NCBI RefSeq assembly: GCF_014235875.1
Contig: NZ_JACJUK010000011.1
Coordinates: 22,992-86,991 of the forward strand
Origin: Croceivirga lutea
GTDB lineage: Bacteria; Bacteroidota; Bacteroidia; Flavobacteriales; Flavobacteriaceae
DNA length: 64,000 bases
Direction: 5' to 3'
The stretch's first letter is position 1. Every line of letters begins with the position of its first letter. The notes beneath the pieces are model-generated. The model saw only the letters and a list, made by a program, of their open reading frames with translations, did not search any database and was not told where the DNA came from. Positions 1 to 10,068 of this stretch are shown here, piece by piece. Both the position numbers and the translations under genes were made by a program.

Positions 1-1
1 G

Positions 2-259
2 TCTTTAATTATGTTAGGAGCAGAAACCAGCTTTTGGTATGGCTGGCCTCTTGGGTTTGGAATTTTAGCCTATGGTATTGCATATTTTACGGTACATGAT
101 ATATTTATTCATCAGCGTTTTAAAATATTTAGAAACGCTAATAATAGATATGCAAAAGGAATTCGTAGAGCACACAAAATGCATCACAAACACATTGGTA
201 AAGAAGATGGTGAATGTTTTGGAATGTTAATTGTGCCATTTAAATACTTTAAAAAATGA
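2..259 (+). CDS. crtZ: Beta-carotene hydroxylase (CrtZ family), 5' truncated by window edge
   Basis: C-terminal part of a membrane di-iron hydroxylase that converts beta-carotene rings to zeaxanthin rings. The frame is open to the first base, so the true start lies outside the window; 85 codons are visible. Two of the family's histidine boxes can be seen: H-D-x-x-x-H in VHDIFIHQR and H-x-x-H-H in RRAHKMHHKH. A hydrophobic stretch (GFGILAYGIAYF) precedes the first. The stop overlaps the start of the next gene by 4 bp (ATGA), which suggests translational coupling in a carotenoid operon. The family call is firm from motifs and context; the N-terminal histidine boxes cannot be checked here. Confidence 0.85.
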   Translation, partial: SLIMLGAETSFWYGWPLGFGILAYGIAYFTVHDIFIHQRFKIFRNANNRYAKGIRRAHKMHHKHIGKEDGECFGMLIVPFKYFKK

Positions 260-1734
260 ATTTAAATAGAGCCATTGTTATTGGCTCTGGAATTGCCGGA
301 TTAGCCACTGCCATTCGACTTAGAAAAAAAGGATATGAGACTTTAGTTTTTGAAGCAAACAGTTATCCTGGCGGTAAATTACATGCAAAGATTTCTAATG
401 GTTACCGTTTTGATATGGGCCCCTCTTTGTTTACTATGCCACATTTAGTCGATGAACTTTTTGAACTACATGGTAAAAACCCTAGGTCTTATTTTAACTA
501 CAAACAAAAACAAAATATTTGTAATTACTTCTGGGAAGACGGTACCGTTTTCTCAATGGCTTCTAACAGTTCACAATTTATAAAAGAGGCAAGCGCTAAA
601 TTTAATGAACCAAGCAACCATCTTGAAAGTTATATAGATAACAATTGTCTTAAGTATGAAGCAACAAGCACCTTATTTCTTGAAAAATCTTTACATAAAC
701 TAAGTTCATACTTATCAAAAGATACACTAGCTGCCATAGTTAAAATTGGAAAGCTTGGCCTGTTTAATACCTTAAATTCTACCAATGCTAAAGCATTTAA
801 CAATCATAAACTAGTACAACTATTTAATAGATATGCTACTTATAACGGGTCATCACCGTATAAAACCCCAGGAATAATGTCTTTAATACCACATTTAGAG
901 ATGGAATTAGGCACCTATTTTCCAAATGGCGGTATGCACGCCATTACAAAAAGTTTGGTAGCCTTAGCAAAAGAACTAGGTGTAGAATTTCATTTTTCTA
1001 CCAAAGTCGAAGAAATAATTATAGAAAACGGTAGTGCTACGGGAATTAAAACTTTGGATAAGGAATATAAAGCAGCTATTGTTGTTTCGAATATGGATGT
1101 TTTTCCAACCTATAAAAAATTATTAAAAAAAGAAAAACAGCCAAACAAAGTTCTGAAACAAGAACGTTCTAGTTCCGCACTTATATTTTATTGGGGAATT
1201 AAGAAAACCTTCAAAGAGCTTGACCTTCATAATATTTTTTTTACGGAAGATTACGAACAGGAATTTGAGCATATTTTTTCAAAAAAAACTCTTTTCAAAG
1301 ACCCAACAGTATACGTAAACATAAGCTCAAAAGAAGAAACACTAGATGCCCCTAATAATTGTGAAAATTGGTTTGTAATGATTAATGCTCCGGGAGACTA
1401 CGGTCAAAATTGGGATGAACTTATCCAATTCGCTAGAAAAGTAATAGTATCAAAACTAACACGAATTCTAAAAACCGATATTGAAAGTTTAATTGAGACC
1501 GAACTACTATTACATCCTGCCGAAATTGAACGTAGAACCAGCTCTTATCGCGGAGCATTGTATGGTGCTGCAAGTAATTCACAATTTGCGGCCTTCCTAA
1601 GACATCCTAATTTTAGTAGAAATATTAAATCACTTTACTTTTGTGGAGGTTCTGTTCATCCTGGTGGTGGAATACCACTTTGTTTATTATCCGCCAAAAT
1701 TGTAACTGACCTAATTCCCCATGCAAAAAAATAG
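256..1734 (+). CDS. crtD: Carotenoid desaturase, CrtD-like (1-hydroxycarotenoid 3,4-desaturase type)
   Basis: 492-aa FAD-dependent phytoene-desaturase-family enzyme. The N-terminus carries the dinucleotide-binding motif GSGIAG with a following acidic strand end (VFEAN) and the PGGK motif. The C-terminus reads CGGSVHPGGGIPLCLLSAK, which is closer to CrtD enzymes (VHPGGGIP) than to CrtI (THPGAGIP). It overlaps crtZ by 4 bp and cruF by 14 bp. In myxol/saproxanthin pathways CrtD introduces the 3',4' double bond after CruF hydrates the 1',2' bond, so the neighbours fit. The alternative is a CrtI-type phytoene desaturase; the C-terminal motif and cruF neighbour argue against it. Confidence 0.8.
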   Translation: MNLNRAIVIGSGIAGLATAIRLRKKGYETLVFEANSYPGGKLHAKISNGYRFDMGPSLFTMPHLVDELFELHGKNPRSYFNYKQKQNICNYFWEDGTVFSMASNSSQFIKEASAKFNEPSNHLESYIDNNCLKYEATSTLFLEKSLHKLSSYLSKDTLAAIVKIGKLGLFNTLNSTNAKAFNNHKLVQLFNRYATYNGSSPYKTPGIMSLIPHLEMELGTYFPNGGMHAITKSLVALAKELGVEFHFSTKVEEIIIENGSATGIKTLDKEYKAAIVVSNMDVFPTYKKLLKKEKQPNKVLKQERSSSALIFYWGIKKTFKELDLHNIFFTEDYEQEFEHIFSKKTLFKDPTVYVNISSKEETLDAPNNCENWFVMINAPGDYGQNWDELIQFARKVIVSKLTRILKTDIESLIETELLLHPAEIERRTSSYRGALYGAASNSQFAAFLRHPNFSRNIKSLYFCGGSVHPGGGIPLCLLSAKIVTDLIPHAKK

Positions 1735-2362
1735 TTCAATCAGAGTAAACCAATTCGCTATTTTTCTACTTTGGCTATTTCATATTAGTGCCATTATAGG
1801 TATTTCAATAGGTTATGAAGATTGGTTTGTGAGTAAGACCCCTTTAAACCTTTTAGTTTCTGCACTATTATTTGTTTTTATATATCCTATTAATAACCTT
1901 AAGAAAATAGGTTTACTTGTCACTTTTTTTGTTATTGGAATGTTTGTTGAATGGCTAGGGGTAAATTACAGCCTACTTTTTGGGACTTATTCCTATGGAA
2001 ATAATTTAGGAATTAAAGTTGATGGTGTTCCTTTATTTATAGGAATGTATTGGGCATTACTAACTTTTGTTACTGCAGAAATAGCGCTATTGTTAACCAA
2101 AAACGCATGGTTAAAAATACTTACCGCATCTTTATTAATGGTTGTTTTAGATGTGTTTATGGAACAGCTTGCCCCTAGATTTGATTTTTGGTCTTTTGGT
2201 GAAATAGTACCACTGTCTAATTATATAACTTGGTTTGCGGTTGCTCTTTTGCTACAAACTATAGTATACTATTCTAAAGTTACAGGCAATAGAACAATAG
2301 CTATTCATTTGTATTTGGTTCAACTTTTATTCTTTATATATTTCACTATTTTCTTTAGTTAA
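1721..2362 (+). CDS. cruF: Carotenoid 1',2'-hydratase, CruF family
   Basis: 213-aa integral membrane protein with about six hydrophobic segments, of the carotenoid biosynthesis family (DUF422/CruF). Visible family features are EWLGVNYSLLFGTYSYG, then GVPLFIGMYWALL, and DVFMEQLAPRFDFWSF. CruF adds water to the psi end of gamma-carotene-type intermediates, producing a 1'-hydroxyl group for CrtD. The start lies inside the end of crtD (14-bp overlap), so the two are likely translationally coupled. The stop overlaps the stop region of the convergent crtA-like gene by 8 bp, so no space remains for a dedicated terminator. Confidence 0.82.
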   Translation: MQKNSSIRVNQFAIFLLWLFHISAIIGISIGYEDWFVSKTPLNLLVSALLFVFIYPINNLKKIGLLVTFFVIGMFVEWLGVNYSLLFGTYSYGNNLGIKVDGVPLFIGMYWALLTFVTAEIALLLTKNAWLKILTASLLMVVLDVFMEQLAPRFDFWSFGEIVPLSNYITWFAVALLLQTIVYYSKVTGNRTIAIHLYLVQLLFFIYFTIFFS

Positions 2363-3062
2363 AATTTAAAGGAATAGCATCGTTCTTGAAGTTTCCAAAA
2401 CGGTGATATGGTTGAAAGCGAGCGAAAAGTTCTTCGCTATACCATTTTAAATCTCTAGTTTTTTTTATTGCAGTTATGTGACCATTAGCTCTGTATGCAA
2501 AATCTTCTAAGGCGCTTTTATTTTTCCAAATACTAAAAGTAGCCATTTGTTTAAACGGCATCTCCCCCACTCCTTTGGTATATAATAAGCCCTTGTTGTC
2601 ACTTAAGCTATGTTGTGATTTTGGAACAAATTTCCAAAACTTCAGTAATAATCTTGTTTTAATAGTTGCTCTTGTAATAACAGCTAGATATTCGTTGCTT
2701 TTATCAACATTATAATGCTTTTTAAAAGGATTATTTCCATTCCACTCCCCTTTACTTACCATATTTTTCATGAATAGAACTAAATGCTCATTTGTGTTGT
2801 TTACATAGCGTTGAAATAAAGAGGATTCTTCAAAAAATAACTTAGCCGCTTGCTCATTATTCCACACTTGAAGAACTGCGTAAGTTCCCCAATCTGGTAA
2901 AGGATTAAATCCTGTTTTACCGGTTCCTAAGAGTTTATAAAACTCTAAGCCTTTTTGGTTACGCATTGGGCCATGAGCAAATTGCATCATAAAAAATGCC
3001 CATATCTTTTGCCAAATAGTGGAAAAAGTAAAAATACTTATTGTGGTAATTTGTTGAGTCAT
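2355..3062 (-). CDS. crtA: CrtA-like carotenoid hydroxylase/monooxygenase (spheroidene monooxygenase family)
   Basis: 235-aa protein resembling spheroidene monooxygenase: N-terminal ISIFTFSTIWQKIWAF, FYKLLGTGKTGFNPLPDWGTYAVLQVW, and C-terminal WYSEELFARFQPY. In flavobacterial myxol-type pathways CrtA-family enzymes act as 2'-hydroxylases; that role here is inferred from the family and the adjacent crtD/cruF, not shown. The ATG overlaps the TAA stop of the TlpA-like gene by one base (TAATG), so it is probably translated by coupling from that gene. It converges on cruF with an 8-bp overlap of coding ends. Confidence 0.75.
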   Translation of the reverse strand: MTQQITTISIFTFSTIWQKIWAFFMMQFAHGPMRNQKGLEFYKLLGTGKTGFNPLPDWGTYAVLQVWNNEQAAKLFFEESSLFQRYVNNTNEHLVLFMKNMVSKGEWNGNNPFKKHYNVDKSNEYLAVITRATIKTRLLLKFWKFVPKSQHSLSDNKGLLYTKGVGEMPFKQMATFSIWKNKSALEDFAYRANGHITAIKKTRDLKWYSEELFARFQPYHRFGNFKNDAIPLNFN

Positions 3063-3622
3063 TATTCCAACAAGCTATCTAAAAGCTGGCGCGTTTTTTT
3101 TGTATTCCAATCTGAGACTCCTTCTTCTGCTACTACAATTTTACCTGTTTTACTAATTACGTAAGAAGCTGGAGGCTCTTTAATATCTAGAGGTGCTTTA
3201 TCGCCTACTATCAGATAGGTTATTGGCATTGTAATATGTACCTTCTCTTTAAATTCTAGAACTGGTTCACGCTCTTCATTAGTTATTGCATAAAAATCAA
3301 CCTTGCCTTTATAATCGTCATATAATTTCTGTAATGTGCGTATTTCAGCTTCACAAGCCGGCAATTTCCAACTAGCCCAAAATACTACAACTGCAACCCT
3401 GCCTTTAGATTTTTCAAAACTGAAAAAATCCCACGATTCATCTTTTAAACGCCAATTGTAATTTGGTAATTCTTTCTGTTCCGCTTCTGGAATAGCTTCT
3501 GGGGAAACCGCAAATATTTGATTTAAAGCAAGCTTTCCGAAATAACCTAAAGGGGTAACAAAGAAGGCTAAAACTATTAGAATAGTTAAAAGGTTTAGGG
3601 TAGTTTTTTTAGTCAATTTCAT
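3062..3622 (-). CDS. TlpA/thioredoxin-like membrane-anchored protein with degenerate active site
   Basis: 186-aa protein with one N-terminal membrane anchor (about residues 9-37) and a thioredoxin-like domain. The beta strand RVAVVVFWASW leads to KLPAC instead of a CxxC pair: the only Cys is C90, and the segment is one residue longer than the canonical WCPPC. The later PPASYVIS matches the usual cis-Pro region. A normal disulfide exchange function is therefore unlikely; a structural or single-Cys role is inference. It starts just downstream of the aconitase terminator and its stop overlaps the crtA-like ATG (TAATG), so it heads a two-gene unit. Confidence 0.75.
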   Translation of the reverse strand: MKLTKKTTLNLLTILIVLAFFVTPLGYFGKLALNQIFAVSPEAIPEAEQKELPNYNWRLKDESWDFFSFEKSKGRVAVVVFWASWKLPACEAEIRTLQKLYDDYKGKVDFYAITNEEREPVLEFKEKVHITMPITYLIVGDKAPLDIKEPPASYVISKTGKIVVAEEGVSDWNTKKTRQLLDSLLE

Positions 3623-3644
3623 GCATAAAAAGTTTTAACCAATT

Positions 3645-3675
3645 AAAAAACTCCTGAGCAAATCAGGAGTTTTTA
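3645..3675 (-). terminator. Rho-independent terminator of the acnA-type aconitase
   Basis: Inverted repeat CTCCTGA/TCAGGAG with a 5-nt loop, flanked by A-tract and T-tract on both sides. It lies just after the minus-strand aconitase and before the start of the TlpA-like gene, separating the two units. Confidence 0.75.
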
Positions 3676-3701
3676 AAAGTACCTTATTTAAAAAGAAAAT
3701 C

Positions 3702-5972
3702 TTATGCATTTTCTTTTTTAATCACGTTTAAAGCTGACCCTTCTTTAAACCAGTTTATTTGTGCATCGTTATAACTATGATTTGCCATAATAGTATCCTT
3801 ACTACCATCTGAATGAACCACTTCAATAGTTAACTGCTTATCTGGCATAAAGTCAACAATATCAACAAAATTAAAGATGTCATCTTCTTGAATTTTATCG
3901 TAGTCACTCTCATTAGCAAACGTCAAAGCTAACATACCTTGCTTTTTAAGGTTTGTTTCATGAATTCTCGCAAAAGACTTTACTAAAACCGCTGCTACAC
4001 CCAAATGCCTTGGTTGCATAGCTGCATGCTCACGAGAAGAACCTTCACCGTAATTATGGTCACCTACAACAATAGTTTTAATACCTTTTGCTTTGTAAGC
4101 ACGCTGCGTATCTGGCACACCACCATACTCCCCGGTTAATTGGTTCTTAACAAAATTTGTTTTCTGATTGTATGCATTTACAGCGCCAATCAACGTGTTA
4201 TTAGCAATGTTGTCTAAATGACCTCTAAAACGTAACCATGGTCCGGCCATTGAAATGTGGTCAGTAGTACATTTGCCATAAGCTTTAATAAGCAATTTCA
4301 TTCCTTGTAAACTTTCTGGTTTAATAGGAGTAAAAGGGTCTAATAATTGTAAACGTTCAGATTCTGGTGAAACTATTACGTTAACATCACTTCCATCATT
4401 AACCGGAGCAACATAACCGGCATCTTCAACCGCAAAACCTTCTGGTGGTAATTCGTACCCCCTAGGTTCATCTAACATTACCTCTTCACCATCTTCATTA
4501 ATAAGTTTATCCGTAGCCGGATTAAAGTCTAATCGCCCTGCAATAGCAATAGCGGTTACCAATTCTGGAGAGCCAACAAAAGCAAGGGTATTAGGGTTAC
4601 CATCAGCACGTTTGGCAAAGTTTCTATTGAATGAATGTACAATAGTATTTCTTGGCCCATTAGCTGCTTTATCACCGTATCTATCCCACATGCCGATACA
4701 AGGTCCGCAAGCATTAGCAAAAACAGTAGCACCAATATTATTAAACGTATCTATAAAACCATCTCTTTCAATAGTATAGCGTACTTGTTCAGAACCAGGA
4801 GTAATTGTGAAGTTCGATTTGGTTTTTAAATTCTTATCAGCAACTTGTTTAGCTAAGGAGGCTGCTCTAGAAATATCTTCATAAGAAGAGTTGGTACATG
4901 AACCAATAAGACCGTACTCTACATTCAGTGGCCAGTCGTTCTCTTTTGCTGCTTCGCTCATTTTTGAAATAGGCGTAGCCAAATCTGGAGTAAACGGACC
5001 ATTCAAGTGAGGTTCTAACGTATTTAAATCGATTTCTATTACTTGGTCAAAATAACTTTCTGGATTAGCATAAACTTCGGCATCACCAGTTAGATGTTCC
5101 TTAATTTCATTAGCCGCATCAGCAACATCAGTTCTACCAGTTGAACGTAGATATCTATCCATAGAATCATCATATCCAAATGTTGATGTCGTAGCGCCAA
5201 CCTCAGCACCCATGTTACAGATAGTACCTTTACCTGTACAAGACATTGAAGTTGCACCTTCACCAAAATATTCTATGATTGCACCTGTACCCCCTTTTAC
5301 TGTTAGAATATCTGCAACCTTTAAAATCACATCTTTAGGAGCTGTCCAGCCAGAAAGTTTACCAGTAAGTTTTACACCAATTAGCTTAGGAAATTTTAAT
5401 TCCCATGCCATACCCGCCATAACATCTACAGCATCAGCACCACCTACACCAATGGCAACCATTCCTAATCCGCCTGCGTTTACAGTGTGAGAATCGGTAC
5501 CAATCATCATACCACCAGGAAAAGCATAATTTTCTAGTACAACTTGGTGAATAATACCTGCACCCGGTTTCCAGAAGCCAATACCGTACTTTTTAGAAAC
5601 TGACTCTAAAAAGTCAAATACCTCATTACTGGTTTGATTAGCTCTTTTTAAATCTGCTTCAGCACCTACTTTAGCTTGTATTAAATGGTCACAATGCACA
5701 GTTGTTGGTACTGCAACTTTTGGTTTACCAGCATGCATAAATTGTAATAACGCCATTTGCGCTGTAGCATCTTGACAAGCTACTCTATCTGGAGCAAAAT
5801 CTACGTAATCTTTACCTCGCTTAAAAGCTTCGGTTGGTTCTCCTTGCCAAAGATGTGCATATAATATTTTTTCTGACAAGGTCATTGGCTTGTCTAATAA
5901 TTTTCGGGCAGCTTCTATGCGCTTACCCATTTGGGAATAGACCCCCTTTATCATTTCAATATCAAATGCCAT
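3702..5972 (-). CDS. acnA: Aconitate hydratase, mitochondrial/AcnA-type
   Basis: 756-aa [4Fe-4S] aconitase that interconverts citrate and isocitrate in the TCA cycle. The cluster cysteines are visible: C359 in [13 protein letters not shown] and C422/C425 in [11 protein letters not shown], close to the positions in mitochondrial aconitase. The N-terminal region ([28 protein letters not shown]) and C-terminal swivel domain ([15 protein letters not shown]) are intact, and length matches the mitochondrial family. It lies directly downstream of acnB on the same strand, but a strong hairpin separates them. Carrying both families side by side is known in flavobacteria; which one dominates is not evident. 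Confidence 0.93.
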   Translation of the reverse strand: MAFDIEMIKGVYSQMGKRIEAARKLLDKPMTLSEKILYAHLWQGEPTEAFKRGKDYVDFAPDRVACQDATAQMALLQFMHAGKPKVAVPTTVHCDHLIQAKVGAEADLKRANQTSNEVFDFLESVSKKYGIGFWKPGAGIIHQVVLENYAFPGGMMIGTDSHTVNAGGLGMVAIGVGGADAVDVMAGMAWELKFPKLIGVKLTGKLSGWTAPKDVILKVADILTVKGGTGAIIEYFGEGATSMSCTGKGTICNMGAEVGATTSTFGYDDSMDRYLRSTGRTDVADAANEIKEHLTGDAEVYANPESYFDQVIEIDLNTLEPHLNGPFTPDLATPISKMSEAAKENDWPLNVEYGLIGSCTNSSYEDISRAASLAKQVADKNLKTKSNFTITPGSEQVRYTIERDGFIDTFNNIGATVFANACGPCIGMWDRYGDKAANGPRNTIVHSFNRNFAKRADGNPNTLAFVGSPELVTAIAIAGRLDFNPATDKLINEDGEEVMLDEPRGYELPPEGFAVEDAGYVAPVNDGSDVNVIVSPESERLQLLDPFTPIKPESLQGMKLLIKAYGKCTTDHISMAGPWLRFRGHLDNIANNTLIGAVNAYNQKTNFVKNQLTGEYGGVPDTQRAYKAKGIKTIVVGDHNYGEGSSREHAAMQPRHLGVAAVLVKSFARIHETNLKKQGMLALTFANESDYDKIQEDDIFNFVDIVDFMPDKQLTIEVVHSDGSKDTIMANHSYNDAQINWFKEGSALNVIKKENA

Positions 5973-6103
5973 ATACTTGTTTTTTTATCTTTAGTTAAGA
6001 AACCACAAGTTACAAACATTTACGAAAATCATATCTAATAACAGGCTAAAGAAAAATTATTAGGTTATTAGTAATAGTGATATTTCTAAAGAAAAAATTG
6101 AAC

Positions 6104-6134
6104 AAAAAAGCCTGAGCATATGCTCAGGCTTTTT
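6104..6134 (-). terminator. Rho-independent terminator after acnB
   Basis: Near-perfect palindrome AAAAAGCCTGAGCA-TA-TGCTCAGGCTTTTT, 24 bases past the acnB stop on the minus strand. It should separate acnB and acnA transcripts, so acnA needs its own promoter in the 185-bp gap. Confidence 0.8.
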
Positions 6135-6157
6135 ATTTACGATATAATTTGCAATAA

Positions 6158-8935
6158 TTAGATAACTAATTGTTTTTGAGAAGGCTTAAATTTAGTTAAG
6201 ACTATACCATCTACAGCGGCCTCATACTCTTGCAAAGTAGGTGTTCTACCAAGAATTGTAGATAGTACTACCACAGGAGTTGATGATAACAAAGATTCAC
6301 CTTTTTTCTCACCAGAGTCTTTTACTACTCTACCCTGAAATAAACGTGTAGACGTAGCCATTACCGTGTCTCCTGGCTCTGCTTTCTCTTGATTACCCAT
6401 GCATAGATTACAGCCAGGTCTTTCTAAGTATAACATATTCTCGTATTTAGTACGAGCAGCGGCTTTAGGGGCATTATCATTAAACTCAAAACCAGAATAT
6501 TTTTGTAACACTTCCCAATCACCTTCTTCTTTTAACTCATCTACAATATTGTATGTTGGTGGTGCTACCACCAAAGGAGCTTTGAACACTACCTCACCAT
6601 GTATAGCTTCAATATTCTTAAGCATTTGCGCCAATATTTTCATATCGCCTTTATGCACCATACAAGAACCAACGAAGCCTAAATCAACCTTTTTAGTACC
6701 GCCATAAAATGAAAGTGGTCTAATAGTATCATGAGTATATCGTTTAGAAACGTCTTCGTTATTAACGTCTGGATCCGCAATCATAGGTTCAGCAATCTCA
6801 TCTAAGTCGATTACAACTTCTGCATAATACTTTGCGTTAGCATCTGGTTTTAAGGCAGGTTTTATTCCAGTTTTTAGTTCTTGAATTCTGTTATTGGCTT
6901 TATCTACCAACCCTTGTAAAACTTGTTTTTCGTTATCCATACCCTTTTCAATCATAATTTGAATACGGTCACGAGCAATCACCAAAGATTCTATTAGGGT
7001 TTCTTCTTCAGAAATACAGATAGATGCTTTAGCTTTCATTTCAGCGGTCCAATCTGTAAATGTAAAAGCTTGGTCAGCAGTAAGTGTACCAATATGAACC
7101 TCAATTACGCGCCCCTGAAAAACGTTTTCTCCATCAAACTGCTTCAACATTTGTTGCTGCGTTGCATGAACTACATCACGGAAATCCATATAACTTCTCA
7201 TGTTACCTTTAAAAGTAACTTTTACTGATTGTGGTATGGGCATTGTAGCTTCACCAGTAGCTAATGCCAAGGCAACTGTACCAGAATCGGCACCAAAAGC
7301 TACCCCTTTAGACATACGGGTATGTGAATCACCACCTATAATGATATCCCAATCATCAACCGTAATATCGTTCAATACTTTATGAATAACATCTGTCATG
7401 GCGTGATATTTCCCCTTAGGGTCACGGCCCGTTATTAAACCAAAGTCATTCATAAACTTCATCAGACGAGGAATATTAGCCTTTGATTTATCATCCCATA
7501 CAGAAGCCGTATGACAACCTGATTGGTAACCAGCATCAACAATAGGTGAAATAATAGTTGCTGCCATCATTTCTAGTTCTTGAGAAGTCATTAAGCCGGT
7601 AGTATCTTGAGAACCTACAATATTAACCTCAACTCGTACATTAGAACCTGAATGAAGTGTTTTACCTGGAGTAGTACCTACGGCATTTTTATTGAAAATT
7701 TTCTCAACCGCGGTTAGTCCATGGCCTTCAACTGAAATTTCTTTTGAAGGTGCATACACTTGAGGTATCTCTATACCTAATACCTTACATGCGAATGTTT
7801 GAAGTTTTTTACCAAAAACTACAGCGTAAGAACCACCTGCTTTTATGAACTCCATTTTTTGTGGAGTCAACGCAGCAGAAATATCTTTTAATTCTTTATC
7901 GCCATTGTAAAGCTTTTTTTCTTTTGTATTAATGGTAAGAACGGTACCCGTAGCAACAGAATATACTTCTTTTAAAATTGGCTCACCATCTTTATCGACA
8001 ATGGTTTTACCGTTTTCATCTTTTTGCTTAACCCAGTTTTTTAAGTCGATACCTATACCACCTGTTACTCCCACAGTGGTTAAAAAGATTGGAGCAATAC
8101 CATTAGTACCTGCAATAACTGGAGCAATATTTATGAACGGTACGTATGGCGAAGAAGGAATACCCGTCCACAAGGCTACATTATTAACACCAGACATACG
8201 AGATGAACCTACACCCATTGTACCCTTTTCAGCAATAAGCATAATACGCTTATCTGGATGTTGTTCTTTTAATGCCAATACCTCTTGTTGCATTTCTTTA
8301 TTATGCTCAAAAATAGATTGGCCGTGTAATTCGCGGTCAGAACGAGAATGCGCATCTGCACCTGGGGACAATAAATCTGTTGAAATATCTCCAACACCAG
8401 CAATATAGGTTACCACTTTAATTTCTTCTTCTACTTCTGGTAACTTGGTAAAAAACTCAGCTTGAGCGTAGCTTTCAATAATCTCTTTAGCAATTGGGTT
8501 ACCTGATTTCATAGCGTTTTCTAAACGCTCTGTATCAGCTTCGTATAAAAACACTTGCGTTTTTAAAACTTTAGCCGCTTTAACTGCTGTAGGTTTATCT
8601 TGCCCTAAAGCTAAATCTAATAAAACCCCAATGGAAGGTCCGCCTTTCATATGAGACAATTGCTCAAAAGCAAAGTCAGGTGAAATTTCTTCAATAACCA
8701 CTTCGCCAAGGATAATTTCTTTTAAAAATTTGGCTTTAACGCCTGCTGCGCTAGTGGTTCCAGGTAGTGTATTGTAAATAAAAAACTCTAAAGAGTCTTT
8801 TCTATCTGGATGATTTAATTCTTTAATTTGTGAAATTAATTCACTTGTTAGTTCAGCACCATCAATTGGTTTTGGGTGTAAACCTTGAGCTTTACGCTCA
8901 TTAATTTCCTTAATGTAATCTTTGTAAATACCCAT
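6158..8935 (-). CDS. acnB: Aconitate hydratase B (bifunctional aconitase/2-methylisocitrate dehydratase family)
   Basis: 925-aa AcnB. The family's N-terminal HEAT-like and swivel domains come before the catalytic core; cluster cysteines are C758 (FVGSCMVHKGDM) and C842/C845 (PGCNLCMGNQ). GGDSHTRMSKGVAFGADSG is the substrate-binding region. It is about 60 aa longer than E. coli AcnB; the middle region includes an inserted segment around KQKDENGKTIVDKDG. It precedes acnA and sits downstream of the moxR unit on the same strand, with a 172-bp gap that contains a possible promoter. Confidence 0.93.
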   Translation of the reverse strand: MGIYKDYIKEINERKAQGLHPKPIDGAELTSELISQIKELNHPDRKDSLEFFIYNTLPGTTSAAGVKAKFLKEIILGEVVIEEISPDFAFEQLSHMKGGPSIGVLLDLALGQDKPTAVKAAKVLKTQVFLYEADTERLENAMKSGNPIAKEIIESYAQAEFFTKLPEVEEEIKVVTYIAGVGDISTDLLSPGADAHSRSDRELHGQSIFEHNKEMQQEVLALKEQHPDKRIMLIAEKGTMGVGSSRMSGVNNVALWTGIPSSPYVPFINIAPVIAGTNGIAPIFLTTVGVTGGIGIDLKNWVKQKDENGKTIVDKDGEPILKEVYSVATGTVLTINTKEKKLYNGDKELKDISAALTPQKMEFIKAGGSYAVVFGKKLQTFACKVLGIEIPQVYAPSKEISVEGHGLTAVEKIFNKNAVGTTPGKTLHSGSNVRVEVNIVGSQDTTGLMTSQELEMMAATIISPIVDAGYQSGCHTASVWDDKSKANIPRLMKFMNDFGLITGRDPKGKYHAMTDVIHKVLNDITVDDWDIIIGGDSHTRMSKGVAFGADSGTVALALATGEATMPIPQSVKVTFKGNMRSYMDFRDVVHATQQQMLKQFDGENVFQGRVIEVHIGTLTADQAFTFTDWTAEMKAKASICISEEETLIESLVIARDRIQIMIEKGMDNEKQVLQGLVDKANNRIQELKTGIKPALKPDANAKYYAEVVIDLDEIAEPMIADPDVNNEDVSKRYTHDTIRPLSFYGGTKKVDLGFVGSCMVHKGDMKILAQMLKNIEAIHGEVVFKAPLVVAPPTYNIVDELKEEGDWEVLQKYSGFEFNDNAPKAAARTKYENMLYLERPGCNLCMGNQEKAEPGDTVMATSTRLFQGRVVKDSGEKKGESLLSSTPVVVLSTILGRTPTLQEYEAAVDGIVLTKFKPSQKQLVI

Positions 8936-9039
8936 AAAAAATAAATAAAGCTTACCCGTGTAAGCCAGTTAGGTTGTAATAGGTTTAATTATAAAAAAAC
9001 GCATTTCTTCGGCACCATCATTGACAAATACGCATCCTA

Positions 9040-9047
9040 CAAAAATA
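9040..9047 (-). promoter_or_regulatory. Possible -7 element upstream of acnB
   Basis: The minus strand reads TATTTTTG, matching the Bacteroidota -7 consensus TAnnTTTG, about 105 bases before the acnB ATG. The nearest TTG lies 26 bp upstream, outside the usual 17-23 bp, so only the -7 match supports it. Confidence 0.3.
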
Positions 9048-9107
9048 CGAAAACGTTACCGTATTTATTGTGTCAAATGCGTTATGAAAATCTATTTTAT
9101 TGTGATA

Positions 9108-10064
9108 TTATCCTAATAGTTCAGTGATAATCTGGTCGATTGTAATGCCTTCGGCCTCTGCTTTGTAGTTCTTAAGTACTCTATGCCTTAGAATACCATG
9201 AGCAACGGCTTTTACATCTTCAATATCTGGAGAGTACTTACCATTAATTACCGAATGTGCCTTGGCTGCTAAAACTAAATTCTGTGACGCCCTTGGACCC
9301 GCACCCCAATCAACAAAATTTTTGATGATGTCAGGAGCTGTATCACTATTTGGTCTAGTTTTATTTACAAGTCTAACGGTATAATCAATTACATTATCTG
9401 CGATTGGTACGCGTCTTATCAGTTGTTGCACTTCTCTAATGGCTTCGGCACTAAATAAGGTGTTTAAGTTAACCGAAGCATCACTAGTAGTATTCTTAAC
9501 TACAGCAATTTCTTCTTCGATAGACGGATATGTAAGCTCAATCGCAAACATAAAACGGTCTAATTGAGCTTCAGGCAAAGGATAAGTTCCTTCTTGCTCA
9601 ATAGGGTTTTGTGTAGCTAACACAAAATATGGTAAATCTAATTTGTATTGATGCCCAGCAACGGTAACCGCTCTTTCTTGCATGGCCTCTAATAAAGCTG
9701 ACTGCGTTTTTGGAGGTGTTCTATTTATCTCATCTGCAAGAATGATATTTGAGAAAATAGGGCCTTTGATGAACTTAAAGTTTCTATTTTGGTCTAATAC
9801 TTCGCTACCCAAAATATCACTTGGCATTAAATCTGGAGTAAATTGAATTCGTTTAAAATCTAAACCCAAGGTCTGAGCTATAGTATTAACCATTAGCGTT
9901 TTAGCCAAACCAGGCACCCCAATCAATAAGGAATGACCCCCTGTGTAAATGGAAAGTAAAATTTGCTCAACAACGTGTTCTTGGCCAATAATGACCTTAC
10001 CTATTTCCCGCTTTAAATCTTGATGTTTTTGAACGAGCTTGTTTACAGCTTCTACGTCTGACAT
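9108..10064 (-). CDS. MoxR family AAA+ ATPase
   Basis: 318-aa cytoplasmic AAA+ ATPase. Walker A is GVPGLAKT, Walker B is ILADEINRTPPKTQ, and sensor 1 lies in LATQNPIEQEGTYPLPEAQLDRF, all typical of MoxR. MoxR proteins act as chaperone-like ATPases, often with DUF58/VWA partners; none of those partners is adjacent. The gene follows the SurA-like foldase gene by 4 bases, so it is probably the last gene of the ppiC-surA-moxR unit driven from the promoter at 12338-12367. Confidence 0.92.
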   Translation of the reverse strand: MSDVEAVNKLVQKHQDLKREIGKVIIGQEHVVEQILLSIYTGGHSLLIGVPGLAKTLMVNTIAQTLGLDFKRIQFTPDLMPSDILGSEVLDQNRNFKFIKGPIFSNIILADEINRTPPKTQSALLEAMQERAVTVAGHQYKLDLPYFVLATQNPIEQEGTYPLPEAQLDRFMFAIELTYPSIEEEIAVVKNTTSDASVNLNTLFSAEAIREVQQLIRRVPIADNVIDYTVRLVNKTRPNSDTAPDIIKNFVDWGAGPRASQNLVLAAKAHSVINGKYSPDIEDVKAVAHGILRHRVLKNYKAEAEGITIDQIITELLG

Positions 10065-10068
10065 GCAG

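Noticed and set aside
7932..8408. 158-codon plus-strand frame
   Set aside because: It is the antisense shadow of acnB with no homology-like pattern.
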